In this document: positions 58,805-64,000 of the stretch, piece by piece
Position numbering within the stretch: position 1 is the first letter of the stretch
Layout: each line of letters begins with the position of its first letter
Assembly (NCBI RefSeq): GCF_003073045.1
Contig: NC_037603.1
Span: 12,964,192 to 13,028,191, forward strand
Direction of reading: 5' to 3'
DNA from: Pomacea canaliculata
Lineage: Eukaryota > Mollusca > Gastropoda > Architaenioglossa > Ampullariidae
Length of the DNA: 64,000 nucleotides
The notes under the pieces: model-generated
Told to the model about the DNA's origin: nothing
What the model saw: only the letters and a program-made list of their open reading frames with translations
Databases searched by the model: none
Position numbers and translations under genes: made by a program

Positions 58805-58875
58805 GTAAAGCCCATTTCCTCGATCTATGCAGATGACATACATATAGTTGCTGATGCAGCAGAAAACCAGTGACA
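58805..58875 (+). mobile_element. Possible short LINE reverse-transcriptase remnant
   Basis: One frame reads SSIYADDIHIVADAAENQ before a stop. YADD followed by hydrophobic residues is the catalytic signature of non-LTR reverse transcriptases. No neighbouring RT motifs are recognisable, so this is a small fossil at best and could be chance. Confidence 0.2.
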
Positions 58876-59633
58876 GTAGATTAAAACCTTTATCATCAGC
58901 AAGGCTAGGACTTTGAAAATCATAAATATATGCTACACTATTACAACTGCTAATAGCTATTATACTGTTGGGCTCTGTCTCAACGTTAATACCAGTTTTA
59001 GCATGTGGGAAGTATTAAGCTGCAAATTTTAAATTAGTTTAATCAAAAATTGCAAAAATGTGTATCTCCCAAACACATGTCCACAATCCAAGAAAACATT
59101 GTAGTACATCAATAATATTCTTCTAAAGCATTCTATATGGGTACTCTCCCTCCTTACCCCTACCAAATCATTCCATGATGATGTTAGATCATCACAAGGT
59201 GAGGGTATTATTCTTCCCTTTAAACTAAGAACTAAACAACTTATTTAAATTCTATTGGGAGGCAAAGGCATCTGTTAATCAACTTTGCAACAAAGTATTA
59301 TTGTATAAAATATTCAGTCAGGCTTGTATATTTTCCCTGCTGTTTGTTCATGATGCAGGAAAATTATAAGTTTGGGTTATTATCTCCTGCCTAACATTTT
59401 TTATTTAATGTTACACTGAAGAGTAGCGAAACAAAAACTGACAACACATATCATGATTTCCACATAATAGTTTATTACTGAATAACTGGTATTTTTATTT
59501 ATACAATATAAAGAACATAAGAAATATATAGTTTAATAATGGTACTGACACTGGTCCACGATTATTTGACAATTTTAAAATTACTGAGACTCTAGACTCT
59601 GGCAAGAAAAAAGCAAACATACATATGAAGTTT

Positions 59634-59683
59634 TTACATGAGGATAACAGTCAAAAGTTTACTTGAGGCTAACAGTCAAAAGT
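59634..59683. repeat. 24-bp tandem duplication
   Basis: TTACATGAGG and TTACTTGAGG, each followed by a near-identical TAACAGTCAAAAGT. Confidence 0.85.
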
Positions 59684-60433
59684 AGAAAGACAATTATTAG
59701 TCATGATTGTCACATTACAACTATAGCATAAAAATAACACTACTAAAAAAATATAATCATTCAATTTATAATACACAAATATATATATCACATTTCATAA
59801 ACACATTCAAAAATGTCCAAATATCCTAAACAAGCACTGTTCTTAGTCAATATCAATCAAAGTGTAGTTTATTATTTCTCAGAAATTGTTTACAGGAATG
59901 GAACAGAGGGAAAAAGAAAAGAAATTAATGGCCTAGCAGAATGTGTTGTCAGGCTGTGGATTAAATTGTCTCCCTTGGATTATCTAGTCAACCTAAGTGT
60001 TGCCTACCAAACTGAAGGTGAAAACAAATATCTCCAAACGCTGGGCAAAGAAATAAAACAGAAACACAAGTGAAGTGAAAAATTATAGCAATTTAATACA
60101 TTTGTATACACACATATATAACAATGTGTATGACTTTACACTGATTTACTGCAACAATATATTTACATTGTGAATATAAATTAATAATGTGTATATGTGG
60201 TGTGTTTCTGATCATTTACATGTGTGAAAGTGTACAAGCATACATTTATGCATGTTTGTGTGTATGCTGTAAGCATGTGCTATGATATATATGTATATAG
60301 ATATAATTATGTGCATGTATGGGGGGGTAGTGTGTGATGTGTATCCTAGCCTTCTTGTGATTACTTATATGAGTGCTTACACATGAGTATATATATGTTT
60401 CTGTGCATATGTCATATGCAAAGTGTGTGCACT

Positions 60434-60439
60434 TTTATT
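60434..60439 (-). terminator. Candidate polyadenylation signal of reductase B
   Basis: AATAAA on the minus strand, 159 nt after the stop codon. Confidence 0.5.
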
Positions 60440-60597
60440 TAAGCACATTACAGGTATGCAGGCGTGTGACATGTTAACACATGAACCTTTACCTATGTAC
60501 ACACCTGCCTGCATTTGTGGGTGTTTCCTCTGTGCCCTCATGCACCTGTGAATCCTAGGCAGTATCCAGGCTTGTAGTACATTTGAATAACATCCAC

Positions 60598-60737
60598 TCA
60601 AACAGAAATGGCAACCATTTTCCTGTCATAATTGTCTGTTTCCAAACACGATAACATGAAACGTGCGACATCAGCACGTGGCATGTAAAGAGCAGCATTT
60701 GGAACATACTGTCCTTCTCGACTTTTGATCTCTTTGT
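60598..60737 (-). CDS. Reductase B exon 4 (C-terminus)
   Basis: Acceptor gtttcag|ac, phase 1. Encodes KEIKSREGQYVPNAALY, MPRADVARFMLSCLE and the TGA stop. Confidence 0.9.
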
Positions 60738-62711
60738 CTGAAACAAGCCAGGAAAAAGAATTAATTGTTATTATCCAAGTCACATTTTAGAAAAACAAAT
60801 TTAAAAAATTTACAGTCATCAGTAACATAGTAATGAGGATATTTGACAAATTGAGAAACCATATAACACTACAGTCGCTATGGTTCCAGAATTGTGTCCA
60901 CATAAGAACATGTACTAACAGTTAGTTTAGGAAAATGTTATGGTATGCCTGTATGTAAAAGTAATAGGCACTTGAAATCTTTTGTATCCATCTGAGTTAA
61001 GCTGCTCAACCATAGATGAATTGTTGGTTGTGTGAGCATGTGGATGTATGTTACAAATGGTATAGATGTAAAATTGCATGCCTTTATCTTCTGCTATGAT
61101 GCATCAATTCCCTTATCCTTGTTCTGAATTTTGAATAAGTGTAAGTATAAAATAATTATATTCAAGAAATAAACATAACATGAATATAAATGGTTGACAT
61201 CATTATGTTCAGACTATTTAGCTAATAAGAGTAAGACTCCTTACTTGTACTAGGCTTTTCATTAAGTCCAGGTGGGCGAACCACAGTGTAATTGATATCT
61301 GCACACTGCTGCTCCAGGTAATCTTCCATAGAAGCCATACTTTTAAGGTTTTTTAATAGTGGTCTTAAGACTCTCGCCAAGAACATTTCTCCTTGCTCCC
61401 CTGTCATGATGTCAACACTCAGAGGTAATACCTTATACATTTATTATGTCTCCACTGTATGTCAACATGCATGAATACACACTACATCTTCCTAAACTTC
61501 TTATATATCTTTATACGATTTAGAAAAAGAAAGAGAACTTCAGGAAAAATGAAAGAGCTGAATAAATGAAGCACAAATGAAGCAAACGCAATAAGTAAAC
61601 AGCACAACTGTGTATATTTTCAGCATCACAATCTACAATGGTAGTAAGTACATAAGCAAAGTACATTAATAAATCAATAAAAATGAAAGACAATGTTAAA
61701 TCAAAGCTTGTGATTGACAAAGTTAAGAAGAATTTGGAAGATATCCAAAGATAAAGCTTAGGAGATTTACAAAATGATTGATAAGATCAAATGTACTAAA
61801 AGCTATACTGCATATGATTTATGTCGATTACTTTAGCTATCATACCTTTTGTTCCTGAACCTGACATGATCACTAGCTTCTTGAGACCAGTCTGTCGCAT
61901 GGCACTGACAATAACAACTGCAGAATCCTGGTACAGGGTTGTGCTTTTGAAGAAACTCGAGCTTGGGGGTGCACCAATGCATGACATCACAGCATCTGCC
62001 TCCTTCAGAGGTCTCACAATTGTAGCCTCATCATTCAAATCTACCTGGTAAGCCTGATGTCAAGTAAATAAATTCATGCGTTTTAAGTCTGATGTCTGGC
62101 AGAACAACAATAATAATCTATCTTGTAAACTTGAAGTCTGAGCATGGTACAAAGCTCACTTGTAACCCAATTAAAAATATTACAAATCCATTATATTAAC
62201 CTTTTAAAAATCCATCATAACGATGTTAATGAAGTATAGTTGGTAGAAGAAATTTTATTTCTGCAGTAGAAAAGGTTAATCTTAATGTTTATTGAAATCA
62301 AAAAAAGAAATACTCTTTTCCTCTCCCCTCCAAACCCCCTTTCCCCCCTCCTTTCTCATTCAGTCCAAAGGACTGCATGCATGTGTGTGAGAGAGACATT
62401 ATTTTTGTTTATTAAAAGGAGAGGATACATTTTATTAAATATGGTTATTCATCATACATCGACTGATTCTTAAATCTAAGAAATAATTCTGCTTGATAAT
62501 GTGGCATACACAAAGATGCATTACGACAAGTTACTTCCCTATATTAATATTTTTGTGTGAAAAAAAATACCTTGAGTCGTTCGTGCTGAATTTGCTTCGT
62601 CATCGCCTGTGGGTTTCGTACAAGAGCCAGCACATCGTGTCCCTGGTCAAGAGCCTGTCTGACCAGGACCAACCCGGTCCGCCCAGTTGCTCCAAGAATA
62701 GCGATCTTCAT
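60598..62711 (-). CDS. NAD(P)-binding reductase, BLVRB/NmrA-like, copy B (intact)
   Basis: Four exons on the minus strand (62571-62711, 61846-62053, 61245-61400, 60598-60737) give 645 nt, 214 residues and no frame problems. It starts MKIAILGATGRTGLVLV, with the glycine-rich NAD(P) loop, then ALVRNPQAM, DAVMSCIGAPP, TTLYQDSAVVIVSAM, LKKLVIMSGSGTK, DINYTVVRPPGL and YDRKMVAISV. Length and order match flavin reductase/biliverdin reductase B-like enzymes (human BLVRB about 206 residues). The substrate is not predictable. It lies head-to-tail with copy A, 3.2 kb apart, with identical intron positions and phases, so they are tandem duplicates. Its first-exon upstream sequence resembles that of copy A (TTTATCGCA followed by GATTGAAGAG). 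Confidence 0.9.
61245..61400 (-). CDS. Reductase B exon 3
   Basis: Acceptor atgacag|gg, donor a|gtaagg, phase 1 to phase 1, 156 nt. Encodes EQGEMFLARVLRPLL, ASMEDYLEQQCADINY and TVVRPPGLNEKPST. Confidence 0.85.
61846..62053 (-). CDS. Reductase B exon 2
   Basis: Acceptor catcag|gct, donor aaag|gtatga, phase 0 to phase 1, 208 nt. Encodes AYQVDLNDEATIVRPL through LKKLVIMSGSGTK. Confidence 0.9.
62054..62570. other. Intron 1 of reductase B
   Basis: AT-rich, with a C-rich pyrimidine stretch at 62310-62360. Nothing else recognised. Confidence 0.5.
62571..62711 (-). CDS. Reductase B exon 1: Rossmann loop
   Basis: 47 codons from MKIAILGATGRTG to IQHERLK. Donor aag|gtattt, phase 0. Confidence 0.92.
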
Positions 62712-64000
62712 ATCTCTGCCTCTTCAATCTGCGATAAAATCTCCTTTTAATGCTTTTTGTTCTTAATCAACTTCGCACGACCAATATTATTATTGAGAAC
62801 GCAGAGTATTTACAAGATATGTTTCTTGACGTAGATTGGCAAGGGAAACAATTCGCTCAAGCTTGCTTTTTACATTTATAGTTAACTCCCTTGACTAGTT
62901 ACTCGATACTGTGAGGATCGGTTGTCTTTGGTTCAGCTCTTGTCTCGGGCACCCTGTTCTTTCTGTGCATGTGTTTATAGAACTGGCTGCCTTGCCTTGA
63001 TATACCCTAGTTACTGGCTCGGCGTAAAATACCAATTCCTCCTCCCCTTGAATAGTTAAAGAGGGAACGGCTAGAAAAAAATATATTTCTGCCTTTTCTT
63101 GTATATGTATATATTCGCCGTAACTAGCCAAGCATATAACATTCAAATATCCAAAAGACTGCATGGTGGCAACAATGAAATGTTTGGCAAAATTAATGTC
63201 AGTCACATATATCCCATATGTCTGCCAAGAACAATCATATCGGATAAACAGAGACCATGCATAGCAAACTAAGAAATATTACCACTGCGTGTTTATTAAC
63301 TATGGACACGCTATAGTGTACATTATCTGTAGTATTCATTTTTATTTCGCATTTCTCTCTCTCCAGAGGACTGACTGATCTGTCACTCATACCACTACAA
63401 AGAGTTCTTTTTTACACAGCACAACAAGATGTTTGGGGAACGTGCGTGCTGATAATCACAGCAAAATCAAGGAAAACTTGGAAGTTATTCCTCAGCCAAG
63501 TTACTGATCTGATCAACGACCTTTCTACACAAATCCACACCAGTGCTGTAGCTCTGTAGCCAACGAAAAGCTGCGACTGAGTGAACTGGGTCAACATACG
63601 TAAAACCGTTGAGGAAAAATAAAGAAGGAAGGCGAAGGTCGCAAGCCGGTGTTTTCCAGCAGCGATCAGCTGATCGACAGTGCAGGGAGCAAGGTTTTTT
63701 TCCAGCATCCCTACTTGATGTGTGCTGTTCTCGACATGACAGTGGTCATTCCTCAAAGTCTCGTTTGTGGTCGACCGAGAGCTCTGTGTGTGTGTTACCT
63801 GCATCCTGCTGGCAGCTGATGCTGCGACGCGGAGAAGTTAGGAGTGCTGCCGCGAACTCTGACCTGTGGAACGTGCGTGTGTGTGTGTTGCACCACCTAC
63901 ACACAACCAGCGGAGCTGGCTGACTGTGTGGAAGGCGATCAATTCATCCACTTAGCGGTCGCTTGCTCATGTTTGAATGCCTGCCTGCTTCGCCAGTCGT
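62712..64000. other. Upstream region of reductase B and right edge of window
   Basis: The immediate upstream sequence is the reductase B promoter/5' UTR. From about 63600 to the edge the DNA is GC-richer and may be the promoter or first exon of a further gene, but I see no recognisable coding similarity. Confidence 0.35.

Larger units (their letters stand above)
57530..60433. other. Upstream region of reductase A and spacer to reductase B
   Basis: The GC-rich first 300 bp are probably promoter. The rest is AT-rich with a 24-bp tandem duplication and a possible LINE fragment near 58800. No supported gene. Confidence 0.45.

Noticed and set aside
1-64000. CRISPR arrays, bacterial operons or plasmid features
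   Set aside because: The window is clearly eukaryotic; its repeats are microsatellites, minisatellites and short mobile elements.

Overview
The window is animal nuclear DNA. It has split genes with GT-AG introns, a classical eukaryotic tRNA gene, abundant di-, tri- and tetranucleotide repeats, and long AT-rich introns and intergenic stretches. The gene content suggests a lophotrochozoan, most likely a gastropod mollusc: a Golgi carbohydrate sulfotransferase, a small DxD-type nucleotide-diphospho-sugar transferase, a large secreted chitin-binding protein and tandem small NAD(P)-binding reductases. The species assignment is inference, because nothing in the window names the organism.

Layout. 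1-6.9 kb: no gene seen, only repeats, including a (TG)34 run and an 18-bp x5 array. 7.1-17.9 kb, plus strand: a HNK1ST/CHST-type sulfotransferase with both PAPS-binding motifs, whose first exon encodes a type II membrane anchor. 25.05-30.0 kb, plus strand: a three-exon type II membrane glycosyltransferase-like protein (Nucleotid_trans fold). 30.0-37.4 kb: no gene seen; it holds a 175-bp MITE-like element with perfect inverted ends and a kilobase-scale CT-rich minisatellite. 37.5-50.0 kb, plus strand: the centrepiece, a 16-coding-exon secreted protein built from an N-terminal CBM14 (peritrophin-A) module, seven alternating pairs of two module types (A and B), and one Thr-rich mucin-like linker exon. 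Every internal intron is phase 1. A tRNA-Ala(TGC) gene lies in one intron. 54.0-57.4 kb and 60.6-62.7 kb, minus strand: two tandem four-exon paralogues of a BLVRB/NmrA-like reductase, with identical intron positions and phases.

Main observations. (1) All seven B modules of the chitin-binding protein lack both cysteines that would form the C2-C6 disulfide of a normal CBM14 fold. In return they carry a cysteine-rich N-terminal extension. This looks like a coordinated rebuild of the fold that I do not recognise. (2) Three of its exons (two A, one B) are exactly one base out of register, and so is exon 2 of one reductase, while every other exon closes perfectly. This is either residual indel error in the assembly or recent gene decay. 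(3) There is a GC-AG intron, a 3' splice site whose upstream tract is a (GAT)n repeat, and several small mobile-element-like structures.

Functional links are inferential. The sulfotransferase and the glycosyltransferase are both predicted Golgi type II enzymes that could act on secreted glycans, and the Thr-rich linker of the chitin-binding protein is the kind of mucin-like segment such pathways decorate. All exon boundaries were read by eye from splice consensus and phase, without transcript evidence.
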